Shown: in pieces, positions 1 through 6,369 of the stretch | How the letters are laid out: every line of letters begins with the position of its first letter | Numbering within the stretch: position 1 is the stretch's first letter | Origin: Lutibacter sp. | GTDB lineage: Bacteria > Bacteroidota > Bacteroidia > Flavobacteriales > Flavobacteriaceae | NCBI GenBank assembly: GCA_030748365.1 | Contig: JASMME010000060.1 | Coordinates: 1-7,500, forward strand | Direction: 5' to 3' | Length of the DNA: 7,500 nt | The notes under the pieces: model-generated | The model's input: the letters and a program-made list of their open reading frames with translations, nothing else | Database searches by the model: none | What the model was told of the DNA's origin: nothing | Made by a program: the position numbers and the translations under genes

Positions 1-622
1 AAAAGGTATAGGAAAATCTTTTTTTACAATCGAAAAAGGTCATGGGAACAATGGGTATCTGGTGTTCGATAGCCAGCCTGAAAGCGCCATTTTTAAATTC
101 GGACAATACCACGCTTTCATCTGAGGGTACCAAGCCTTCTGGAAAGATACACACACTGAGTCCCTTGCTCAGGCGCTTATTGGATTCTATATACACTTCT
201 TTGCGACTTTGGGTAGATCCCCTGTCAACCGTGATACTGGTTTTTTTAAAAACATAGCCGAAAATAGGAATCTTTACCAGCTCTTTTTTTCCGACAAACA
301 CAGAAGGGTTGGGCACAATGGAGAGCATGAGCATCACGTCTATCATCGAGGTGTGGTTTGCAATAAACAAATAACTTTTTTTCGGGTCAATGGCTTGCAT
401 TGCGTTTAACTCGCTCCAAAAACCCATAGCGGCCATAATGGCTTTCCCCCACAGTCTGGCTACCTTAAAAAATTGTTGATAAAAACGGTCGTCATACAGC
501 ACAAACAAGAATGCGGGCAGGGCAAGCAGTGTACACACAAAGGCAACCAAGTAAAACCAAATTCGCCATAAAAGAATGAAGGGATAGCTAAGATATTTCA
601 CAGGTATAGATATGTTAGCCAT
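1..622 (-). CDS. plsC: 1-acyl-sn-glycerol-3-phosphate acyltransferase (PlsC family), C-terminus cut by window edge
   Basis: The reading frame from ATG 622 gives 207 residues and is still open at the window edge. Members of this family are commonly around 240-250 residues, so roughly the last 35-45 are missing. A hydrophobic segment at about residues 14-42 is a likely membrane anchor. The PlsC acyltransferase signature follows: NHTSMID with the HX4D catalytic pair His90 and Asp95, then a GKKELVKIPIFGYV block near 125, FPEG at 160-163, FKNGAF near 178 and IPIVPM near 189. The family moves an acyl chain onto lysophosphatidic acid to make phosphatidic acid at the inner membrane; this role is inferred from the motifs. 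In the third motif FPEG is followed by LVPS rather than the common TRS, so substrate range could differ. The ATG is preceded by A/T-rich sequence without a Shine-Dalgarno. The gene is divergent from trpS. Confidence 0.9.
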   Translation of the reverse strand, partial: MANISIPVKYLSYPFILLWRIWFYLVAFVCTLLALPAFLFVLYDDRFYQQFFKVARLWGKAIMAAMGFWSELNAMQAIDPKKSYLFIANHTSMIDVMLMLSIVPNPSVFVGKKELVKIPIFGYVFKKTSITVDRGSTQSRKEVYIESNKRLSKGLSVCIFPEGLVPSDESVVLSEFKNGAFRLAIEHQIPIVPMTFFDCKKRFSYTF

Positions 623-675
623 TATTTGATAGGTATTCAGTATACAATCGAACCGCGTTGTAAAGGGTCTTTTGA

Positions 676-706
676 AAGGGGTTATTGGTGTTTATAAGGG
701 GTTATT
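676..706. repeat. Direct repeat of 11 bp at 20-bp spacing between plsC and trpS
   Basis: AAGGGGTTATT occurs at 676-686 and again, identical, at 696-706. The start-to-start distance is exactly 20 bp, about two helical turns. The pair lies 54 bp upstream of the plsC start and 123 bp upstream of the trpS start, so a dimeric regulator acting on either gene is conceivable. That function is inference; only the repeat is seen. The remainder of the 623-829 gap holds the trpS promoter and no gene. Confidence 0.5.
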
Positions 707-802
707 ATTTGTCCGCAAAATCTTAACTTTCCAATCCTTTTAAACGCGACAGTTCAAAAGTAGTAAATTTAATGTGAGTTCTTATTTTCTTTTTTAAATA
801 TG

Positions 803-810
803 TATTTTTG
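803..810 (+). promoter_or_regulatory. Probable trpS promoter, -7 element TATTTTTG
   Basis: TATTTTTG matches the Bacteroidota sigma-ABfr -7 consensus TAnnTTTG at every fixed position. Transcription would start a few bases downstream, leaving a leader of roughly 15 nt before the ATG at 830. A clear -33 TTTG box is not present at the expected distance, so the call rests on one element in an AT-rich stretch. Confidence 0.5.
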
Positions 811-829
811 CTTTAAACTTTTGAAATAA

Positions 830-1798
830 ATGGCCAGAATACTAACCGGTGTCCAAAGTACGGGTACACCTCACCTGGGAAATTTACTAGGGGCAATCAT
901 CCCCGCCATTGAGATGGCGAATCAACCTGAAAACGATTCTTTTTTATTCATCGCAGACATGCATTCGCTGACCCAGATCAAAGATGGCAAAACACTGCGT
1001 GAGAACACCTATAGCACCGCAGCAACCTGGCTGGCCTTTGGCCTCAACAGTGACAAAACTGTTTTTTACCGCCAGAGTGATGTGCCGGAAGTTACCGAAC
1101 TTTCCTGGTATCTCAGTTGTTTTTACCCTTACCAACGCCTGACACTTGCACACAGTTTTAAGGACAAAGCTGACCGGTTAGAAGATGTCAATGCAGGTTT
1201 GTTTGGCTACCCAGTGCTGATGGCAGCAGATATTTTACTGTATGATGCAGACATTGTACCGGTAGGTAAAGACCAACTACAACACCTTGAAATGACCCGA
1301 GATGTTGCCAACAGGCTCAACCACCAAATAGGGGAGGTATTGGTGGTTCCAGAAGCCCGTGTCCATAAAGACACCATGTATATTCCAGGTACAGATGGTG
1401 GTAAAATGAGTAAGTCGCAAGGGAATACCATCAATTTATTTTTACCCGAGAAACAGCTGCGGAAACAGGTAATGAAAATACGGACCGATTCAAGCCCTCT
1501 AGAAGCACCTAAAAACCCAGATACCTGTCATTTATTCGCCTTGTACAAATTGGTAGCTTCCAAAGAACAGGTGGCGGAAATGGCGGAAAAATACCGCGCA
1601 GGGAATTATGGATATGGCCAGGCAAAACAAGCTTTTTTTGACTTATTGATGGACACCTTTTCAACTGAAAGAGCACGCTACCAATATTATATGGAACACT
1701 TGGATGAGGTAGACAAAATCTTGGCTGCCGGGGCAGAAAAAGCCCGTGTGGTTGCTACTGAGGTCTTAGAAAGAGTTCGTACTAAAGTAGGATATTAA
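830..1798 (+). CDS. trpS: Tryptophanyl-tRNA synthetase (tryptophan--tRNA ligase)
   Basis: This 322-residue class I aminoacyl-tRNA synthetase charges tRNA-Trp with tryptophan in the cytoplasm, using ATP. Its length is normal for bacterial TrpRS (about 320-340). The N-terminal ATP-binding signature is STGTPHLGN at residues 10-18, the local form of the HIGH motif. YPVLMAADILLY at 127-138 is the tryptophan pocket; Met131 and Asp134 correspond to the indole-contacting residues known from the Geobacillus stearothermophilus enzyme. PVGKDQLQH at 144-152 is the GxDQ motif, and GGKMSKS at 190-196 is the second catalytic loop. The helical anticodon-binding C-terminus follows. The start is the ATG placed just before the conserved N-terminal strand; the leader is A-rich without a Shine-Dalgarno. 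The gene appears monocistronic, with a -7 promoter element upstream and a hairpin after the stop. No leader peptide or T-box is visible. Confidence 0.97.
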   Translation: MARILTGVQSTGTPHLGNLLGAIIPAIEMANQPENDSFLFIADMHSLTQIKDGKTLRENTYSTAATWLAFGLNSDKTVFYRQSDVPEVTELSWYLSCFYPYQRLTLAHSFKDKADRLEDVNAGLFGYPVLMAADILLYDADIVPVGKDQLQHLEMTRDVANRLNHQIGEVLVVPEARVHKDTMYIPGTDGGKMSKSQGNTINLFLPEKQLRKQVMKIRTDSSPLEAPKNPDTCHLFALYKLVASKEQVAEMAEKYRAGNYGYGQAKQAFFDLLMDTFSTERARYQYYMEHLDEVDKILAAGAEKARVVATEVLERVRTKVGY

Positions 1799-1845
1799 TA
1801 GCGCAGCAATAGGGCTCAAAATAATAACCTAACAGGACTCTTAAT

Positions 1846-1872
1846 ACCTTACTCTTAATAAGGTGAATTTTT
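1846..1872 (+). terminator. Weak intrinsic terminator after trpS
   Basis: ACCTTA (1846-1851) pairs with TAAGGT (1859-1864) around a 7-nt loop, and TTTTT follows at 1868-1872. The stem is only 6 bp and AT-rich. The T-run sits on the + strand, so it fits termination of trpS. It runs into the stop codon of the convergent reductase. On the minus strand no T-tract follows, so it would not serve that gene. Confidence 0.4.
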
Positions 1873-2908
1873 AGGGCGCAGGATTGGGTTGTTGCTCTTG
1901 GATACTATCTATTTTTTTTAAAACCTCCTTGCTCAGTGATACGTGAATACTGTCAATATTCTCTTGTAGCTGCTCCATAGTGGTTGCCCCAATAATATTG
2001 GCCGTTACAAAAGGCTGTTGGTTGACAAAAGCAAGCGCCAATTGGGCCAGGCTGATATGGAGTTCCGCGGCCAGGTTGGCATACGCTTGGGTAAGCCTTC
2101 GGGAGGGTTCATTATTGTACCGAGAAAAGACTGGGAAACGTTGTAAACGAGAACCTTCGGGTAGTTGCCCTTGTAGGTATTTACCAGATAGCATTCCAAA
2201 AGCCATCGGTGAGTAGGCCAGCAAACCCACTTGTTCTCTCATAGCCACTTCTGCCAGCCCAATTTCAAAGGTCCTGTTCAATCAAGAATAGGGATTTTGA
2301 CTGGTCGGACATCGGCTTAGTTGTTTTTCTGTGCTTTCTTCGAGGTGACGCATCAAGCCCCAAGGCGTCTCGTTGGAAACCCCGTAATGACGGATCTTTC
2401 CTTCTTTGACCAAGGTGTCCAGTTTATAAATGACTTCGCCGAAGTTATCCACCCATGGATCCTCAAAGTTATGTCGGTAATTGCGTTTTCCAAAATAGTT
2501 GGTCGAACGTTCCGGCCAATGCAATTGGTACAGGTCTATATAATCTGTTTGAAGCCGTCGTAAACTGTTCTCTAGGGCTTCCTCAATCGCCTTGTCGGAA
2601 AAACCAAGGGGATTCCTGATATAGGAAAGTCCGGGATTTGGTCCGGTAATTTTGGTGGCGATTACTAGGGAGGATCGCTGTTGTTTCGCCAACCAATTAC
2701 CGATATAGCGTTCAGTACTTCCCTGGGTTTCCTCCCTACCAGGCACGGAATACATTTCAGCAGTATCTATAAAATTGATGCCTTTTGAAACCGCGTAATC
2801 TAGCTGTTGGTGGGCTTCCGATTCAGTGTTTTGTTCTCCAAAGGTCATGGTGCCCAAACAGATCTTGCTTACCTCAATATCTGTCTGGTTGAGTGTGGTA
2901 TATTTCAT
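1871..2908 (-). pseudogene. Aldo/keto reductase, Tas-like, interrupted by one in-frame TGA
   Basis: The frame starts at ATG 2908 and reads 208 residues to TGA at 2284-2282. It continues in the same frame for another 136 codons to TAA at 1873-1871. The total of about 345 residues matches the roughly 346-residue E. coli Tas, an NADPH-dependent aldo/keto reductase. The first part carries the expected catalytic tetrad: Asp48 and Tyr53 (IDTAEMY), Lys86 (IATKITG) and His130 (QLHWPER). The second part carries GLLAYSPMAFGMLSGKYL and the cofactor-binding block GATTMEQLQENI, and ends in NPAP much like E. coli Tas. The family reads QNPYSLLNR at the junction; here it reads QNPYS, stop, LNR, so a single leucine codon (TTA to TGA would suffice) has become a stop. 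The truncated product would lose the later barrel strands and much of the NADPH site. The TTG right after the stop is a poor restart candidate. A sequencing error is the main alternative. Confidence 0.88.
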
Positions 2909-2911
2909 GCT

Positions 2912-2951
2912 TGTATCTTATACTGCGTTGGTTTTGCGCAGGGAAGATACA
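2912..2951 (-). promoter_or_regulatory. Nested inverted repeat directly upstream of the reductase start
   Basis: Two perfect arms are nested: TGTATCTT (2912-2919) with AAGATACA (2944-2951), and inside them CTGCG (2923-2927) with CGCAG (2937-2941). That gives 13 paired bases with a small 3/2-nt internal loop and a 9-nt apical loop. Its near edge is 3 nt from the ATG at 2908. As RNA it would fold over the ribosome-binding region; as DNA it could be an operator. Both readings are inference. No good TAnnTTTG element is seen for this gene; TATCTTCC within the arm is only a partial match. Confidence 0.5.
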
Positions 2952-2960
2952 TATTCTTTT

Positions 2961-2995
2961 AAAAAAAGCACTTTTGATTGATTCAAAAGTGCTTT
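2961..2995 (-). terminator. Strong intrinsic terminator of pgk
   Basis: Read on the minus strand, a perfect 13-bp stem pairs AAAGCACTTTTGA with TCAAAAGTGCTTT (2995-2983 and 2977-2965) around a 5-nt loop. It runs into an unbroken T7 at 2967-2961. It lies about 20 nt after the pgk stop, so pgk is expected to end here and the reductase downstream needs its own promoter. Confidence 0.9.
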
Positions 2996-3015
2996 GTAAC
3001 TTATGCTTGCAGGTA

Positions 3016-4203
3016 TTAGTCTAGAATGGCGTCAATACCCGGAAGTGTTTTCCCCTCGAGGCTTTCCAACATGGCACCGCCTCCGGTAGAAACATAACTA
3101 ACCTTATCCGCAAAACCAAATTGTTTTACTGCAGCCACAGAGTCTCCACCTCCTACCAAGGAAAAAGCACCTTTGGCGGTGGCTTCAGCAATGGAATCTC
3201 CCAAAGCGATGGTGCCTTTGGCAAAATTATCCATTTCAAAGACGCCCAGGGGGCCGTTCCATAAAATGGTGTTGGAAGAAAGCACCACCTCGTGGAAAAG
3301 TGCGCGCGCTTTTGGACCAGCATCTATCCCTTGCCATCCAGCTGGAATGTTGTTTATATCACATACCTGCGTGGCCGCCTGGTTGTTAAAATCATCTGCC
3401 GCAATAACGTCCACAGGCAGGTGCACCTGTACACCTTTGGCAGCGGCCTTCTCTAAAATTTCCAGCGCCAGGGCTTGCTTATCATCTTCACATATTGACT
3501 GCCCAATTTTACCTCCCTGTGCCTTGATGAAGGTAAAGCTCATACCCCCTCCGATAATCAGGTGGTCTACTTTGTCTAAAATATTTTCTATGACAGTAAT
3601 CTTGGAAGACACCTTGGCACCACCTAAAATGGCCAATAAGGGTTTTTCACCATCTTTAAGTACTTTTTGTATGCTTTCTATTTCCTTGGCCAACAGGTTT
3701 CCAAAACATTTGTTCCCAGGAAAAAAACGGGCGATGATGGTGGTAGAGGCATGGGCCCTGTGTGCGGTTCCAAAAGCGTCATTGACATAGATGTCACCGA
3801 GTCTGGACAAGGCTGCTGCAAAATCGAGGTCTCCTGTTTTTTCCTCCGGATGAAAACGGAGGTTTTCCAACAACAAAACGGCTCCTTTTTGGAGTGATGC
3901 AGCGGCTTTTTCCGCATCTTCACCCACACAATCCGATACAAAATCAACTGGCCTACCCAATACCTTGGAAACATCCGTTACTATGTGTTGTAAGGAGTAC
4001 TTCGATTCCACGCCTTTGGGCCTGCCTAAGTGAGACATCAATATAACTGACCCTCCTTTGTTGATAATATCATCAATGGTTGATTTGGCTGCTTGGATTC
4101 GGGTCAGGTCTGTAACGGTGAGTTGGTCATCGAGGGGGACGTTAAAATCAACCCTGATCAGGGCTTTTTTGTTGTCAAAATTGAGGTCCTGTATTGTTTT
4201 CAT
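3016..4203 (-). CDS. pgk: Phosphoglycerate kinase
   Basis: This 395-residue cytoplasmic enzyme of glycolysis and gluconeogenesis transfers phosphate between 1,3-bisphosphoglycerate and ADP. Its length is typical of bacterial PGK. Visible family blocks are RVDFNVPLD at 17-25 (substrate Asp19 and Asn21), SHLGRP at 57-62, ENLRFHPEE at 113-121 with Arg116, GTAHRAHAS at 145-153 with Arg149, GGAKVSSK at 194-201 in the hinge/nucleotide region, WNGPLGVFE at 315-323, GGGDSVAAV at 351-359 and STGGGAMLE at 372-380. All expected catalytic positions are present. The start chosen is the ATG at 4203; a TTG codon directly before it is in frame, but the ATG fits the family N-terminus. A TATCTTTG promoter element lies 30 nt upstream and a strong terminator follows, so the gene is probably transcribed alone. 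It is divergent from holB. Confidence 0.98.
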   Translation of the reverse strand: MKTIQDLNFDNKKALIRVDFNVPLDDQLTVTDLTRIQAAKSTIDDIINKGGSVILMSHLGRPKGVESKYSLQHIVTDVSKVLGRPVDFVSDCVGEDAEKAAASLQKGAVLLLENLRFHPEEKTGDLDFAAALSRLGDIYVNDAFGTAHRAHASTTIIARFFPGNKCFGNLLAKEIESIQKVLKDGEKPLLAILGGAKVSSKITVIENILDKVDHLIIGGGMSFTFIKAQGGKIGQSICEDDKQALALEILEKAAAKGVQVHLPVDVIAADDFNNQAATQVCDINNIPAGWQGIDAGPKARALFHEVVLSSNTILWNGPLGVFEMDNFAKGTIALGDSIAEATAKGAFSLVGGGDSVAAVKQFGFADKVSYVSTGGGAMLESLEGKTLPGIDAILD

Positions 4204-4232
4204 CAAAGTGTCTTTGGGTTGATTACTAAGGA

Positions 4233-4240
4233 CAAAGATA
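4233..4240 (-). promoter_or_regulatory. Probable pgk promoter, -7 element TATCTTTG
   Basis: Read on the minus strand, TATCTTTG is a full match to the Bacteroidota -7 consensus TAnnTTTG. Its distance from ATG 4203 implies a leader of about 20-26 nt. A -33 box at the usual spacing is not clear. Within the predicted leader CAAAG and CTTTG (4204-4216) form a small 5-bp hairpin immediately before the start codon. Confidence 0.6.
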
Positions 4241-4282
4241 CTTGAATTTGGATGGGTAGAAAGACTTTTAGCACAAAAGCTA

Positions 4283-4299
4283 CTACAACGTTTTTGTAG
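4283..4299. repeat. Short inverted repeat between pgk and holB
   Basis: CTACAA (4283-4288) and TTGTAG (4294-4299) form a perfect 6-bp inverted repeat with a 5-nt centre. It lies midway in the divergent pgk/holB gap, upstream of both -7 elements, so an operator is possible. At this length chance occurrence is also quite possible. Confidence 0.3.
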
Positions 4300-4333
4300 G
4301 GATAAGCTGTGGTTTTCTTTGAGACAATATTCT

Positions 4334-4341
4334 TATATTTG
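4334..4341 (+). promoter_or_regulatory. holB promoter -7 element TATATTTG, three bases before the ATG
   Basis: TATATTTG fits TAnnTTTG completely and is followed by only three bases before the ATG at 4345. Because this element is centred near -7, transcription would start at or within a base or two of the ATG. That implies a leaderless or near-leaderless transcript. A TTTG occurs at 4318-4321, but it is too close (12 nt) to be a standard -33 box. Confidence 0.5.
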
Positions 4342-4344
4342 TGC

Positions 4345-5484
4345 ATGGACTTTGATGATATTTTAGGCCAACATCAGCTCAAAAACTATTTGAAGAATAC
4401 CGTTGATAAGGGGCGGATTCCACACGCACAGTTGTTTGTAGGAAACGAAGGTGCTGGTACCTTACCCATGGCCATTGCCTATGCGCAGTACATTCTGAGC
4501 CAGAATAGTTCAACCGAGGAATTGTGCAAAATACAGTGTGAAAAGCTACAGCATCCTGACCTGCATTTCGCCTTTCCGGTTACCAGCAATGACCGGGTAA
4601 AAAAACACCCTGTTAGCAAGTTGTTTCTAGAAGAATGGCGGCAATTTATCCGCTTGCGGCCTTATGGAAACCTGTTTGAGTGGCTGCAGTGTATTGGTGT
4701 TGAAAACAAGCAGGGACAAATCGGGGTGGACGAAGCTGAGGAAATCGTCAGTTCCTTAAAGTTGAAAAGTTATGAAGGTGGGTATAAGGTTATGCTGATA
4801 TGGATGGTCGAGAAAATGAATACCGTGGCCGCCAACAAATTACTCAAACTCATTGAAGAGCCCCCTGAAAAAACTGCCTTTATTTTAATCGCCGAGCAAG
4901 AGGAACAATTGATTGCTACGCTGAGATCCCGCTGTCAATCGGTTTATTTCCCTCCCTTTTCCGAAGCGGATATAGCCAACGGATTGGTGGCACAAGCGGG
5001 TACCGACCTCCCCATTGCGGAACAGATTGCAGCCCAGTCGAACGGCAGTTTCAACAAAGCCTTACACCTATTACATAATGACCAGGCTGATGAGCAGTTT
5101 GAACAATGGTTTATCACCTGGGTAAGGGCCGCTTTTAAAGCCAGGGGCAATGCCAGCGTCATTCAGTTGTTAATAGAGTGGAGCGAGACCATTGCCAAGA
5201 GCGGTCGGGAGACGCAAAAAAAATTTTTAGGCTACTGCCTTCAATTCTTTAGACAAGCCATGCTACTGAATTACGGGGCAGAAAGTCTGGTCTACCTGAG
5301 TCCTAAAACAGCTTCTTTTGAATTGAAAAAATTTGCCCCCTTTATACACGGGGGAAATATGCCTGAAATACAACGGGAAATGAATGAGGCCATCTACCAT
5401 ATTGAACGCAATGGGAATGCCAAAATCATATTGCTAGACCTGTCTATCAAGCTAACAAGACTGTTACACCTTACTGCGGCTTGA
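4345..5484 (+). CDS. holB: DNA polymerase III, delta-prime subunit (clamp loader)
   Basis: This 379-residue protein is an AAA+ relative that, with delta and gamma/tau, loads the beta sliding clamp onto DNA. The N-terminal MDFDDILGQHQLKNYL and GRIPHAQLF are typical of the family. The P-loop position reads GNEGAGTL (33-40) and lacks the Lys needed for ATP hydrolysis, as expected for delta-prime. Only two cysteines (Cys61, Cys65) remain where many delta-prime proteins have a four-Cys zinc module. HPDLHFAFP (70-78) is a block I associate with Bacteroidota homologues. NKLLKLIEEPPEKT at 164-177 and the SRC motif at 195-197 (LRSRCQS) are the clearest clamp-loader signatures; the SRC Arg supplies the arginine finger to a neighbouring subunit. 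The C-terminal helical collar fills the rest. An in-frame GTG at 4309 would add 12 residues, but ATG 4345 matches the family start and the promoter position. Divergent from pgk, convergent with the hydrolase operon. Confidence 0.93.
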   Translation: MDFDDILGQHQLKNYLKNTVDKGRIPHAQLFVGNEGAGTLPMAIAYAQYILSQNSSTEELCKIQCEKLQHPDLHFAFPVTSNDRVKKHPVSKLFLEEWRQFIRLRPYGNLFEWLQCIGVENKQGQIGVDEAEEIVSSLKLKSYEGGYKVMLIWMVEKMNTVAANKLLKLIEEPPEKTAFILIAEQEEQLIATLRSRCQSVYFPPFSEADIANGLVAQAGTDLPIAEQIAAQSNGSFNKALHLLHNDQADEQFEQWFITWVRAAFKARGNASVIQLLIEWSETIAKSGRETQKKFLGYCLQFFRQAMLLNYGAESLVYLSPKTASFELKKFAPFIHGGNMPEIQREMNEAIYHIERNGNAKIILLDLSIKLTRLLHLTAA

Positions 5485-5543
5485 TTATTGGTATCATTTA
5501 CCTTATTGAGAAGTCTACAGGAACGATTTTTGGGGGCAACTTT

Positions 5544-5574
5544 AAAAAATGATTTTAGGCTTACATAAAAATCA
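5544..5574 (-). terminator. Probable intrinsic terminator of the hydrolase operon
   Basis: On the minus strand TGATTTT (5574-5568) pairs with AAAATCA (5556-5550), followed at once by a run of T (5549-5544). The stem is 7 bp and AT-rich, and its first three bases are the TGA stop codon of the downstream hydrolase. On the + strand a T8 run begins a few bases past the hairpin, so it may also help end holB transcription. Confidence 0.5.
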
Positions 5575-6369
5575 GTTGAGTATTTTTTTTATTTGCAGTA
5601 GGTAAGTGTTTGATTCGTTTAATTTGTGATGAGTGCCCTTTTCTACGGTGACTAAAAAGGGTTTATTTTGATCCTTACTACGGACCAATTTTGTTGCGGA
5701 TTCATAAGGTATGACCTGGTCATTGGTACCGTGAAAAATAGTGATTGGGCAGTTTACTTTTTGCATAAATTTATACAAAGGAAACTCGTACTTAAGCATG
5801 CTGCTTACCGGGAACAATGGGAACCGCTGTATGGCCACTTCTTTTAAACTGTAGTAAGGTGCTTCTAAAATAAGATGTCTTGGATGGTTCTTAGATGCCA
5901 CATAGGTTGCCAAGCCCGTGCCCAAGGACCTCCCGTACAGAATGATGTCTGATTCCTCATAGTGTTTTGTAAGGTATGTATAGCACATTTCAGCATCCGA
6001 ATACAGTGCTTGTTCACTTAACAAGCCAGTACTTTTTCCATAGGTTCTGTAGTCCATTACAAAGACATCATAATTCAGGTCTACAAAAAATTGCATCGCC
6101 TTGGCCCAGCGTTTTAAATTCCCTCTGTTCCCGTGAAAATACAGGAGGATTCCTTTTGGGCTTTCTCTTTTGAAATGAAGGGCATTGACAATACCACCAT
6201 CTGTATTCTCTAAAAAAACTTCTTCGAATGCATTCGGAAAGTTATGGCGGTAATCTTGTGCTAATTTTGTAGGGTGAAAAATTAATTTTTCCTGAAAAAG
6301 GTAGGTTGAAAATAAAATCAGCAGGTAGGTTGTTATCACAACAAGCAGCCATTTTATTGTTTTTTTCAT
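5572..6369 (-). CDS. Membrane-anchored alpha/beta hydrolase (BEM46-like), downstream copy
   Basis: This 265-residue protein has a basic N-terminus (KKTIK) and one hydrophobic segment at about 7-25, fitting an inner-membrane anchor with the catalytic domain outside the cytoplasm (inferred). The alpha/beta hydrolase fold is clear: LLYFHGNRGN (75-84) holds the HGN oxyanion-type motif, VMDYRTYGKSTG (104-115) follows, YGRSLGTG (145-152) is the nucleophile elbow with Ser148, HGTNDQVIP (213-221) gives acid Asp217, and KGTHHKL (244-250) gives His247 as the probable catalytic His. The triad is complete. The family resembles BEM46/ABHD13-type serine hydrolases; the substrate cannot be read from sequence. 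Its ATG overlaps the stop of the upstream hydrolase by ATGA, so translation is probably coupled. It resembles that neighbour along its whole length. Confidence 0.88.
   Translation of the reverse strand: MKKTIKWLLVVITTYLLILFSTYLFQEKLIFHPTKLAQDYRHNFPNAFEEVFLENTDGGIVNALHFKRESPKGILLYFHGNRGNLKRWAKAMQFFVDLNYDVFVMDYRTYGKSTGLLSEQALYSDAEMCYTYLTKHYEESDIILYGRSLGTGLATYVASKNHPRHLILEAPYYSLKEVAIQRFPLFPVSSMLKYEFPLYKFMQKVNCPITIFHGTNDQVIPYESATKLVRSKDQNKPFLVTVEKGTHHKLNESNTYLLQIKKILN

Noticed and set aside
42..409. Two small overlapping + strand frames at the left edge
   Set aside because: They are antisense to the plsC coding sequence, which has clear HX4D and FPEG motifs in its own frame.
753..825. 9-bp inverted repeat TTCAAAAGT / ACTTTTGAA flanking the trpS promoter
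   Set aside because: The arms are about 55 nt apart in AT-rich sequence, so chance pairing is likely and no function is suggested by position.
1871..2281. Downstream half of the reductase as a separate gene starting at TTG
   Set aside because: It begins exactly at the codon after the stop, lacks the catalytic residues, and aligns as the continuation of the same protein.
2282..2284. TGA as selenocysteine or programmed recoding in the reductase
   Set aside because: The family has leucine here, away from the active site. No stem-loop resembling a bacterial SECIS was recognised just downstream, so a nonsense change or sequence error is simpler.
3173..3790. Long + strand open frame (205 codons) opposite pgk
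   Set aside because: It lies wholly antisense to a clear, intact pgk. Its low-complexity, Ser/Ala/Pro-rich product shows no recognisable motif, as expected for a shadow frame.
4309..4344. GTG start giving holB 12 extra N-terminal residues
   Set aside because: The added residues do not resemble the family N-terminus, and the -7 promoter element lies inside this stretch, so it would not be in the transcript.
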